In this document: one piece after another, positions 1 to 8,800 of the stretch
Layout of the letters: every line of letters starts with the position of its first letter
How positions within the stretch are numbered: the first letter of the stretch is position 1
DNA from: Giardia muris
Lineage: Eukaryota > Fornicata > Diplomonadida > Hexamitidae
Assembly: GCA_006247105.1 (NCBI GenBank)
Contig: CM016925.1
Location: 806,001-870,000 of the forward strand
Length of the DNA: 64,000 bases
Direction of reading: 5' to 3'
The notes under the pieces: generated by a model
The model's database searches: none
Told to the model about the DNA's origin: nothing
The model's input: only the letters and a program-made list of their open reading frames with translations
Made by a program: the position numbers and the translations under genes

Positions 1-505
1 CCTTCGAGCCGATAAGCCGGTCATCCTTCTACATCATATGCTTCTCGGTCTTGTTGGTGGGAAGATGAGCAAGTCCATTGCAGGGTCAGCAATTTACATG
101 GACGACCCTTTCGAAGACATTCAACAGAAGGTTTTGGCGGCCGATTGCCCGTCTCCTAAAGAGCTTGTTGAGGAGGATAACAATAAGAACCCCATCCTTG
201 AGTATTATCAATACGTCATATTCGGTGCACTTGAACAAGGATTGATTCGAAGCCTCCCTTCGGATATCAATGGCCTTCCTATCCCGCACGCCTCCTTAAC
301 TTCAGCCGCCTCAACAGGTGGACAATATGAATCATTCGAAGCCCTAGAAAAGGCGTACATGGCCGAAGAATTGACACCCGACATCTTGAAGACTTCTCTA
401 ATCCATTATCTGGATGACCTCATCTCCCCTATAAGGACTCACTTCTCTAGTACCGAGGAATTACGTCGGCTCTTGGCTGACGTCCATGCCCTTCGTGGGA
501 AGTGA
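1..505 (+). CDS. Tyrosyl-tRNA synthetase, C-terminal part (5' end outside window)
   Basis: The frame is open from base 2 to the TGA at 503-505, so this is the last 167 codons or so of a gene that starts before the window. The visible protein holds the class I signature G-G-K-M-S-K-S just after a hydrophobic H-H-M-L-L-G-L segment, then C-P, N-P-I-L-E and a late E-E-L-T-P-D-I-L-K...PIR block. This order is that of archaeal/eukaryotic tyrosyl-tRNA synthetases, which charge tRNA-Tyr in the cytosol. The KMSKS loop stabilises the transition state of amino-acid activation. The C-terminus follows the catalytic domain directly, with no added EMAP-like domain. The last 45 bp overlap the 3' end of the opposite-strand ATPase gene. 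TrpRS is the main alternative, but the C-terminal pattern fits TyrRS better. Confidence 0.8.
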   Translation, partial: LRADKPVILLHHMLLGLVGGKMSKSIAGSAIYMDDPFEDIQQKVLAADCPSPKELVEEDNNKNPILEYYQYVIFGALEQGLIRSLPSDINGLPIPHASLTSAASTGGQYESFEALEKAYMAEELTPDILKTSLIHYLDDLISPIRTHFSSTEELRRLLADVHALRGK

Positions 506-1273
506 GGAGGATACAAGACCCGAGAGATCGACGGTACTGGTATCGACCAGATGTTGTAGTTCCTCGAGGGTCACCTGTTGTTGAATCATGGTCGTCATAT
601 TCGAGGTTGTCGCCCGGACCTGTAAATACCCATGCTTTCTAAGGAACATGATGTCTCCCGTCAGATTCGATGGGACAGGGATCCTTTTAAGCGAACAGAA
701 TGCACGGATACACTTCTTCAAGCGATGAATTGTGACAAAACCACTTTGGGAACCAGTCTTCTCCTTACTCATACCTCGTCTCATATCCGTCCCAAAGCGC
801 TTGGCATCATCACTTGGGTCACAGGTCGAGCAAGCATGTGCGATAAGAAGGACTAGGCGACGAGATAACGAAAGATGTTCAACATGTGGGGATATTTGAG
901 ATACTAATTTCTTCGTATAGCCCTGAGCCTGTGATAAAGGAGTATTAACGAGAGTGAGGTGGATATGATCCAATTGACCGGCATATGGTAATCGCCGAGT
1001 GGCGATGAAAAGGCTTGGAATCTCTTCTGGGTTCCATGCCTCTGGGAAGTTATCCAGTAAAAGCAATGGAGCGTCTCTTGGTAACTCTGTAGGCATAGTA
1101 ATGGTAGTTGATGGTATATTGAGGTTATGACTGATTGCGTCTGGTATGAGTTCCTTAATCCCTTGCAGGAGTCTACTCTTCCCACTACCCGGACCTCCAG
1201 TGATTATGAGGCGGAGATGAGCCCCAGCCATGAGGGCGTACTTGAGTCCTATCAAAGCCGTTGATACAAGCAT
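461..1273 (-). CDS. P-loop ATPase, AAA/MCM-like, function unknown
   Basis: The 270-aa protein has a clear Walker A loop G-G-P-G-S-G-K-S (residues 26-33) and a Walker B-like strand L-L-L-L-D-N about 45 residues later. Near residue 180 a helix reading V-T-I-H-R-L-K-K-C-I-R-A recalls the segment that follows the ATPase core in MCM-type AAA+ proteins, but no MCM arginine-finger motif is obvious, so the family stays open. ATP or GTP binding is well supported; substrate and process are not. The start lies 5 bp after the stop of the upstream UBA gene on the same strand, and the 3' end runs 45 bp into the opposite-strand tyrosyl-tRNA synthetase gene. A divergent replication or recombination ATPase is possible. 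Confidence 0.6.
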   Translation of the reverse strand: MLVSTALIGLKYALMAGAHLRLIITGGPGSGKSRLLQGIKELIPDAISHNLNIPSTTITMPTELPRDAPLLLLDNFPEAWNPEEIPSLFIATRRLPYAGQLDHIHLTLVNTPLSQAQGYTKKLVSQISPHVEHLSLSRRLVLLIAHACSTCDPSDDAKRFGTDMRRGMSKEKTGSQSGFVTIHRLKKCIRAFCSLKRIPVPSNLTGDIMFLRKHGYLQVRATTSNMTTMIQQQVTLEELQHLVDTSTVDLSGLVSSSLPTKGMDVSQEPT

Positions 1274-1278
1274 TTACA

Positions 1279-2013
1279 TTACACTCTAACGTGAATCATC
1301 GCGTTCGTCGTCAAACCAACCTCCTGAATCGTCTTAGTAGCCGCTTGTTGCCTTATCAATTTCTGGCACCTTGCGGGTATCCAAATGAAGTCCCTCTCCG
1401 TTAACCCAAGCTTCTCGAAAAGAGTCTCTGCAGAGTCCGTGATCTTCACGCTAATGACCTTATAACTACGAGATGAAACCCATACGGCCTTGACCTGAAT
1501 CGTCCCCTTTTCTGGCTTCTCCTCCCTCACTTCACACACATCCTCGGCACTACTCAGTATGTCTTCCCGCTTCGCATTATTGCAAGTGGACTTTAAAGCC
1601 TTCATCTCCTCACGTTGCTGCTCATAAATACGCTTCTGCTCAATCGCCTCGGCACGACGCGCCTCCATCTCCATCGCAATGCGATCCTGAGCTTGTTCCC
1701 GCATGGCCCTTTCCATCTTTCGTGACCTTTGGAACTCTTCAAGCTCGGCCCTCCGCCGCTTCTCCGCTAGGTCCTCACGCCCTGATACTATGTCCTCCGG
1801 ATTCTTTGAGAGGTCACGAAACGATAATTCAGGTGTTCCTCGTACAAAGGGTGCGGGTTCAGCCGAAGCTGGCGCCGATGCCATCTCTTCATCCTGCTCT
1901 TGGAGATAATCGAGGATCATATCGATGTCCTCTCCAACAACGCTAATCGCAGCACGAATCCTCTCCTCGGGGAAGCCATATCCATCGCGGATTGTCGAGA
2001 CAGGATCATCCAT
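1279..2013 (-). CDS. UBA/UBX-like ubiquitin adaptor protein
   Basis: This 244-aa protein has an N-terminal three-helix segment (residues 3-40, with G-Y-G-F-P and M-I-L-D-Y-L) that fits a UBA ubiquitin-binding domain. A charged coiled coil rich in R/E/Q follows (about 75-140). The C-terminal 75 residues have the strand pattern of a beta-grasp (ubiquitin-like or UBX) fold and end in I-H-V-R-V. UBA-coil-UBX is the layout of UBXN1-type cofactors that link ubiquitylated clients to Cdc48/p97. The UBX loop that normally contacts p97 (an F-P-R turn) is not seen, so Cdc48 binding is inference. The ATG follows the upstream coiled-coil gene's stop by only 2 bp (TAA AA ATG). Confidence 0.6.
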   Translation of the reverse strand: MDDPVSTIRDGYGFPEERIRAAISVVGEDIDMILDYLQEQDEEMASAPASAEPAPFVRGTPELSFRDLSKNPEDIVSGREDLAEKRRRAELEEFQRSRKMERAMREQAQDRIAMEMEARRAEAIEQKRIYEQQREEMKALKSTCNNAKREDILSSAEDVCEVREEKPEKGTIQVKAVWVSSRSYKVISVKITDSAETLFEKLGLTERDFIWIPARCQKLIRQQAATKTIQEVGLTTNAMIHVRV

Positions 2014-2015
2014 TT

Positions 2016-4805
2016 TTAATCGAGCAGGTCATGTTCAAGCTCGGCCAGGATTTCTTGGAGGCCAGGGTCAACGACGGTTTCTGACAGGCGTGCGGCATGG
2101 TGCTCTGTACGGGCCCGCCTCGCCTCGAGGGCAGCCTTCCGTTGTCGTCCGAGCTCCATTTCCACTTCGAAGCGTGCGTGGCCAGGTCTTGTGGGAGTTC
2201 CTGTTGGCGTCCCTTGACGAGAATTGAGCTTTTTCCGGAACTCCTCGATTCGTTGGTCACGCTTCTGTAATAACTGGTCCCGCGTCGTCGTTATGCTCGC
2301 CTGACGCTTACGTTCCTTCTCCTCATATGCCTTCCATCGCTGTATTGCCTTCCGTCGCTCTAGCTCGAACTGCGTCTCAGTTAGAAGCTTCGACTTCGTT
2401 ATTGCAGAACTTTGAGACCGTACCTCTGAGCGAGTACTCCACAGACTACTCTCGGCTAGAGGAGCCCCAGTAGAATCCTTGGTGCTTGCAGATCTCGGCC
2501 TTCGCACTCTACTTGATGGCCGAGTCGGGGTAACTGCCGTAGGTGTACGGCTATAGCTACACGTTGACATAGGCCTACTTCGTGGAAGGTCTACCGTAGG
2601 TGGAGAAATACCAGGATTGAGATTACTGACTCCAGGCTCCGGTGTTTCTGGAGGCGAGGTTACTCTTTGAGAAAGCCGTGGAATCTTAGAGACGGACGGG
2701 GTCTCCGAAGTTAGCTCTTTTCGTAACTCATCGAAGGTTTTTGAGGAAATATCGCTTGGATCAAAGACGACGGTCCTCCGCTCTCGTGATGGCTCTTTCT
2801 GAGGCGTGACCGTCGATTGCTGACGACTTCGCGTCCGTTTCGGTGTTGTTGCTGATTTGCGCACCTCTTCTTCCACCGGAGGTTCAGGAGGTTTTTCATA
2901 ACGCTTCTTTGGCATTGAGAGACGATTCCAATCCGGAGTACTACGCTTGCGTGCACTTTGGGGTTGTGACCGCGGTTCAGGAGCAGGGGGGACATCTCCT
3001 ACTAGGGGTGATGACTTTCCTTCCGGTTCTCGAGAGATGGAGACATCCCGTTCGGAGGGTGGAGGAACGGGCATTGAGTGAACGACAACTACTCCTCCTT
3101 CCTGTGATCGAGCTTCTTGAAGAAGGAACTCCTTCCGCTTCTGCAGCTCCTGAAGTCTCTGGAGGAGCTGCTCACGGCGTGTCTTATCAATGGCGGGCCG
3201 TGAATGCTTCTCTTGCCCATCTCGAAGGAAATGAGGAAGCGAATCCTGAGAGGAGATCGTGTCAAATGTCAGTGTAGAGCGTTGTCTCGGACTTGGAACA
3301 TCCAACTTTGCTGTAGGGCGGTCAAACGCTGGGTCTGGTTCTATTCCGGCCTCCCAATCGTAAGTGTTTCGCTCAGACTCAGACTGGCGAGAAACCACAC
3401 TAGGAAGCCTTTCGCAGCGAGCTACACTCGAAGGGACGGTAGGAGACTCTGATCGACCCTCGGTCAAGGAATCAAGCCTATGAGCTTGCTCTCTCGCCAC
3501 TAATAAGAGTTCTTGCTCGCTAGCCGGGGATGAAACACTCATCTGGCGCTGGGTAGACATCGAGGCTCGTGCGTATTCAGAATCTTTCAACTCCGGATGG
3601 TCAATGCCGACGATTGTTGAAACTCCAGATACGTCCGGAAACGGGACCTTGGAGCTGGCAAGAACCGATCCGGAGGCCGGGGCCTTCATGCGATGGACCT
3701 GTTGTTCCATAACAAGGACGCTTCCATCAGGTGCAGAATCATTGACTGAATTCTGGGCCAGTACAGTTACAAGTCGATGTGGAGTGGCAACTTGTACTGG
3801 GGCTGTGACTTCGCTATATGTCGGTAGAAACTCTGGGTACTCTGTAATCTTCAGGTCCGACGTCGTGAGACTACTTCCATGAGTCATGGTGTCCTTTCGT
3901 CGATGTTCTCGGACGGTCGCTAAGACTCCTGGCGCAGCCTCTGCGATTTCCTTTGCTAAGCCCGTCCTTTCTGCTGCTAGGATAGCGTTGTAGCTATTGC
4001 AGAAGTCTCCCAGAGATATGAAGTCACAGATGCGTTCACGTGCCTCCAAGAGTCGTCCTTCCAAGGCTTCATGTTCCTCAGCTGCCTCCGTCATGCTTTG
4101 GAGTTCGGCGAGGAGGACCGCCTGGCGAGATGTCACATCGCAGGTGTCAATGAGTTGCACGTATTCTGATAAAACATCGTCCCGTAGAGTGAGGAACTCA
4201 GAAAGGGCGTGAACTCTTGCATAAACATGCAAAAGCTCGTCAAGCTTGTTCGTAGCCTCATCCGATGTCTTCTCCAGAAGTGCTCGAAGAGACTCGAGTT
4301 CGCTCTGTTCTGCTTTTTCTCGCTCCGAGTAGAGCTTTTCTAGCCTTGCCAGTTGCTCTTCAAGGTTGATGCTATTATCTTTGCGTTCTAACCTTCGTCC
4401 AGTTGGTGCAGGTGCCAAAGAAATATGGGGAGCCGGGATGACAATAGCATCCATGGGAGCACCATGCTGAGGTGGTGAAAGAGGGGTGACTGATGGATGA
4501 GTATGATGACTGGGAGTAACTGAGACAGGTGGCGAGCATTTTGTCATCTCCACCTCCTTGACCACAGTTCGCATGCGGGTAATGAATGCGATGTTTGCCT
4601 TGAAGATCCCTCGCTCGTTGCAGACGATGGGGCCAGTATAATGCTCTTGAAAGCTCTGCGCGGGAAGTAAACGATGAAGCAGTGAGGCTGCCTCGAAGCG
4701 GATGCCCTCTTCGGCGGCAGAGGCCTCTTGGGAGGTGATGGCCTTCCCCAGCACCTGGACCTGCAGGCCGATGACGCGGTGGCGGAGGGCTTCGACCACC
4801 TCCAT
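2016..4805 (-). CDS. Large coiled-coil protein, function unknown
   Basis: I place the start at the ATG ending at 4805 (929 aa, beginning M-E-V-V-E-A-L) and not at the in-frame ATG at 4862. The longer form would overlap the lipase gene by 50 bp, and the 4805 ATG follows an A-rich stretch (accaaaaATG) like other starts here. Residues 1-90 look globular and helical. A coiled coil follows at about 140-290, then a long low-complexity Ser/Pro/Thr/Arg-rich middle (about 330-790), and a strongly charged helix at the C-terminus (R-R-K-A-I-Q-R-W-K-A-Y-E-E-K-E-R-K-R). The basic, disordered, coiled-coil composition suggests a cytoskeletal or microtubule-associated protein, but no named family is recognised. 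Confidence 0.7.
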   Translation of the reverse strand: MEVVEALRHRVIGLQVQVLGKAITSQEASAAEEGIRFEAASLLHRLLPAQSFQEHYTGPIVCNERGIFKANIAFITRMRTVVKEVEMTKCSPPVSVTPSHHTHPSVTPLSPPQHGAPMDAIVIPAPHISLAPAPTGRRLERKDNSINLEEQLARLEKLYSEREKAEQSELESLRALLEKTSDEATNKLDELLHVYARVHALSEFLTLRDDVLSEYVQLIDTCDVTSRQAVLLAELQSMTEAAEEHEALEGRLLEARERICDFISLGDFCNSYNAILAAERTGLAKEIAEAAPGVLATVREHRRKDTMTHGSSLTTSDLKITEYPEFLPTYSEVTAPVQVATPHRLVTVLAQNSVNDSAPDGSVLVMEQQVHRMKAPASGSVLASSKVPFPDVSGVSTIVGIDHPELKDSEYARASMSTQRQMSVSSPASEQELLLVAREQAHRLDSLTEGRSESPTVPSSVARCERLPSVVSRQSESERNTYDWEAGIEPDPAFDRPTAKLDVPSPRQRSTLTFDTISSQDSLPHFLRDGQEKHSRPAIDKTRREQLLQRLQELQKRKEFLLQEARSQEGGVVVVHSMPVPPPSERDVSISREPEGKSSPLVGDVPPAPEPRSQPQSARKRSTPDWNRLSMPKKRYEKPPEPPVEEEVRKSATTPKRTRSRQQSTVTPQKEPSRERRTVVFDPSDISSKTFDELRKELTSETPSVSKIPRLSQRVTSPPETPEPGVSNLNPGISPPTVDLPRSRPMSTCSYSRTPTAVTPTRPSSRVRRPRSASTKDSTGAPLAESSLWSTRSEVRSQSSAITKSKLLTETQFELERRKAIQRWKAYEEKERKRQASITTTRDQLLQKRDQRIEEFRKKLNSRQGTPTGTPTRPGHARFEVEMELGRQRKAALEARRARTEHHAARLSETVVDPGLQEILAELEHDLLD

Positions 4806-4812
4806 TTTTGGT

Positions 4813-5868
4813 TCAAAGGTTAAGTACCTCGCGATATGAGAGATGGTCACAGAGGCCGGCAAACCGGAGGATCAGCTCTCCAATGTCGTGCTGATCGACC
4901 CGGTAAGCGACGACGAGTTGATACTTAGACCGGCGAAGATTCTCTGTATTGACGAGAAGGTTTTTGAACTGCCTGAAGAGACCAAGCAGTTGGAGGACGC
5001 CCCGGGTTCTGGGAGGGAAGCAGCGTAGGAGAAATATTTGACCAGGGCAGAAGAGTGAAGTTGGCTTTAGGAGGCTTTTCGAGATCTGTCGCGTCAATAA
5101 CTGGTCCTTACCTTGCTGTACGAGGCATAGGCGTTGAATTGCCACGTCGACAGAGTGCACGGATAAGCGTGGGACCAGATCCCAGTCCAGGACGACACTG
5201 ATGAAGTTTGTGAGATCTCGAGCAAGATCGAGACTACAAACGGCTGGAGTGCCAAATCCAAGTCCTCGAACTTTCATGGTCTTCGAGAGGAGGTATGTCA
5301 GAATCGCCCCGATCCCAGCACCAAGGCTGAATCCTATAATATTGACCTGGGATAACGATGCGGTCTGAACCACAGAAGCAATAATAGATGCATCTATTAA
5401 CATCCCCCTGTGAACGTAATGTGTATCAAGTGCGGTTGATTGGAAATGGGAGTTAACAAGAACATCCTCCATTGTTGCCGTACCTTGAATAATGATGATG
5501 GGTACATCCGGGTCTTGAATGAGGCTTCCTGGTAAGATGAGCTTTCCCATGTACTTCAAGAGAAACCAAGTTGGTTGAGAAGGTATATCCATGGGAAGTA
5601 TACGGTACGACCCGTTGTTCTTCGTGGCACACACGCAATAGTCGCCGATCATCTCCATCTCTTCGTGCTCACGCTCGAATACTTGACGGTAAAGAACTAA
5701 CGCTCTAGCAAGTTCCTGCATATCAAGGGAATCGGGGTCGACTACCTCATGCAACTGGCTACCAAGCCAGTCCCATGGGTCGTGCCTTTGGTATTCCCCA
5801 ACAACCGATATGAGCTGGAGAGCGCTTAGTGCCTTGAACTCGGCCATGATGCGTGCTAGTTCAGACAT
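4813..5868 (-). CDS. Class 3 lipase, diacylglycerol-lipase-like
   Basis: The 351-aa protein has the alpha/beta-hydrolase core of lipase family 3. The nucleophile elbow is G-F-S-L-G-A-G (a GxSxG motif), an upstream V-H-R-G-M-L-I-D-A segment precedes it, and downstream V-V-L-D-W-D-L-V-P-R provides the likely catalytic Asp. The GHSLGAG-like elbow and the D-L-V-P-R block are characteristic of sn-1-specific diacylglycerol lipases, which release 2-monoacylglycerol and a fatty acid. Unlike animal DAGL there is no N-terminal four-span membrane domain, so a soluble or peripherally attached enzyme is likely. The catalytic His is probably in the last third but is not assigned. Transcription diverges from the dynein gene across 8 bp. 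Confidence 0.8.
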   Translation of the reverse strand: MSELARIMAEFKALSALQLISVVGEYQRHDPWDWLGSQLHEVVDPDSLDMQELARALVLYRQVFEREHEEMEMIGDYCVCATKNNGSYRILPMDIPSQPTWFLLKYMGKLILPGSLIQDPDVPIIIIQGTATMEDVLVNSHFQSTALDTHYVHRGMLIDASIIASVVQTASLSQVNIIGFSLGAGIGAILTYLLSKTMKVRGLGFGTPAVCSLDLARDLTNFISVVLDWDLVPRLSVHSVDVAIQRLCLVQQGKDQLLTRQISKSLLKPTSLFCPGQIFLLRCFPPRTRGVLQLLGLFRQFKNLLVNTENLRRSKYQLVVAYRVDQHDIGELILRFAGLCDHLSYREVLNL

Positions 5869-5876
5869 TCAAAAAG
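5869..5876. promoter_or_regulatory. 8-bp divergent intergenic, A-rich initiator
   Basis: Only the eight bases tcaaaaag separate the lipase ATG (minus strand) from the preferred dynein ATG (plus strand). Giardia promoters are known to be short AT-rich elements at the start codon, so this A-run may serve as a shared initiator, with further promoter sequence lying inside one of the coding regions. Confidence 0.5.
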
Positions 5877-8800
5877 ATGAGTCTGACTCGTGAATACGTC
5901 GAGACCGCTCGCGCGGCAGGCCGTGAGCCGAACCCGACGATCTGCCGGGTCCTTGAAGCCGCCGGCCACGATCCTGCAGGTGCTCTTGTGCTTTCAACCG
6001 AAGCAGAGCTTCATAAGTGGGAGGAGAGACAACGTCTCGAGCCTTCAGAGAATACAGCCGCGCTTCTTCCCCATCTGCAGGCGCTCTGCGAGGCCCTCGA
6101 AAACCCAATAAAGAAGGCAGCAGGCGTATTGGCTGCAGTCGATGCCCTTCAGAACTTACACCCTTCCTTTTCGGAATACCGTGACGATGTTCTAGGCCGC
6201 GAGCTTCTTGACGGAGTTTCTAGGCACTTGTCTCATGTCTATCCTGGTCCACTTCTCTCCCTAACCGACAATGAGTTTGAGTCCGTTAACTTTTTCCTTG
6301 AAGACAAGACTTTCAGCAGCCTCTTTGTCACCCCTGCGCTGAAGGAGCGGTATGATTCCCTCAAGGAGCGTATCAAGCCGCTCCAGGACACATATTCCAT
6401 TTCCACGACCCTGTTGCACTTCCTGCCCGAGCTGCGCCCCTCTCTAGCGTCTCTTACCGTCCCAGAGCGCTTTTTCGTATGCTCACCCGACGAAGCCGCA
6501 TCCTTTGCTCGCGTCTGGAGCGCCAGCTTGGATGCAGCCGACTCCTTGGCGGTCTCAAGAATTACAGACCTCGTGCAGCAGCTTTCTGCGGAGAACCTGG
6601 TCAGCCACATGCCAATTCTAGCAGAGCTCGTGATCCTCCTAAGGAAGCCTTCGATCGCTGCCGCCCTCAACAGCGAGGCGTTGCATTTCAATAGCGTAGT
6701 CGTCAACGCATTAGAGAGTTACCTCCGCCACGCCAGAGATGATCTTCAGGCCCCATGTAGTAATACAAACTTGGCTCTCATCACAAGGTTGACGTCCATC
6801 CGCCAGTATCGTATGGTTCTCAACTCTAGCCTCGATTCTCTGACACCATTGCTTCAGAACGACGCTAATGGAATGGCGAAGGTAACGGAGGTGAGCCAAA
6901 CGCTCAGAACCCTCCTGACCACTGGGGAAGAAAGTACCGTAAGAGCGGCGCGAGAGCTTCTGAAACAGCATCAGAAGGGCATTCAGACGGCGATCACAGA
7001 GTTCGCAGGCGCTCCCGCCAATGGCTTTGCGACGACTACCCCTCCGGCTAATAGCGTTTTCCTTATCTATGCAAAACCAGACGGACACCTGGTTGCGGGC
7101 TTTCCCAAGGCAATTGAAGACCTTTGCCAGCTGATGACTTCCTTGGCGGCAATCGGCTACGACCCACAACGCTTAGCCCTACCTGCAGACGCAACGTGCT
7201 GTGCTCAGATGGCTCAGCACCTTATGCCCTGTGTCATCACGCTTCAGACGGCGGCGACCTTCTATAACGGGCTGAGTAACAGCATTCGCCCGTACCAGAA
7301 GATTATGGTGCTGAAACTGGCCCAAACGTTTGAACAAGAGCTTCATAAGGTCGTATCGAACTCGCATATCCAACCGCTTCAAACGTTTTCCTTCAATATC
7401 GGGTCAGCAGAGGCGCTCCAGGACCCATCGAACCCTATTGGGCGTATTAGGAAGATCACCTCATACGTCCAGAACGCGTACACAGTTTTCAAACAGAAGC
7501 TGGGTGTACTTGAGCAGTTTCACGCGAAGAACTTCGGCATCCTCAGCACGCTTTCACAGACGTCCCTGGCACGGAACGGCATCCGTTGGGAGCAGTTAAT
7601 TTCTGATCTGAAGGATAGCATACGCGAGTTTTCGAAACGGCTCCCTGATACAGCGGGAAATTCGGTTGAGCAGTACTGGGCGGGTGCATTGGCAAAGATA
7701 TTAGCCGTTAGTTATGATCACACGCTTTCCACGAATCTAGCCCTTCTCTCGCCACTAAAGGAGCCCTTGACGATTATCCAAGGAACACTCACCTTATCAC
7801 GTCGGCCCACAGAGGTCCGAGACGAACTCCTTCGCCAACTGGGAGTGATCGTTTCGGTTCCGACTCGTAAAAGCTATCAGATCTCGGACAACCCACTCAT
7901 TGTCTCCCTGTACGACCAAATGCGTCTCCTAGCGATTGAGAAGCTTCCTCGCGCCTATGCGATCATCACGAGTATTATGAGCGAGCTGCGAGACATTGAG
8001 GCGTTCCTTCAGGAGCGCTGCACGATCGTCCTTCTTTCGGGGACCCAGAACTCGGAAGAGTGCGCCTCCAGGATTAAGGACGTTGAGACCTGTCGGAATC
8101 TTATAGAGTACAGCCAGAAGTGTATGTCGGATATCACGGGTCCCGAGGAGTTTCTTACTGCGAGTCTCCCATTCCTAATCCCGAAATCAGCCTCGGAGCG
8201 TTATCATTACGTCCTTCGGTCGTCACACGGTCTTGTAACCGTCAATATTGAGGGGGCGCTCAGATTAATGGAGCGTCGTCCTTTAGCGATCACAGAGGTA
8301 ACCGTATCTGCGGCAAGCTTCCATGCGGAGCGTCTTGCTAGTGAGATTCTCAACGTATCCATACGGTTTACGAAACAATATGAGGCAACCTTTAACGCCG
8401 TCGTCACGTCCGAGACGTTTTCTAGCATCACCGACTTCTTAAAGGAGTCGCATGACATCATCTCCTCAACACTCCTCAAAAGTCATAAAAAGATGATGCA
8501 GTTCCGAGAGATTCTGCAGTACTCAGCACACCTTCAGGAAGGGATCATCCGTCTTGTGGATTCGGCTGATGCAGCATTCCAGAAACTTCAGGAGCAGCAT
8601 TCCAACATTCAATCCGATTTAGATAACAAGAAGAAGGACTATTGGGATGTGTTAGTCGAGCGACTAGTTGGTTCCAAGGACTCTCTCTTAACGATCGGAA
8701 CCAACCAGCTTTCGGTCATTGCAAGCTTGGTCCAGGATCTCACAGACCACTGTAAGCGTTGCGTTTCCATCCGCGCTCCAGCGTCGAGTGAGGACCATAA

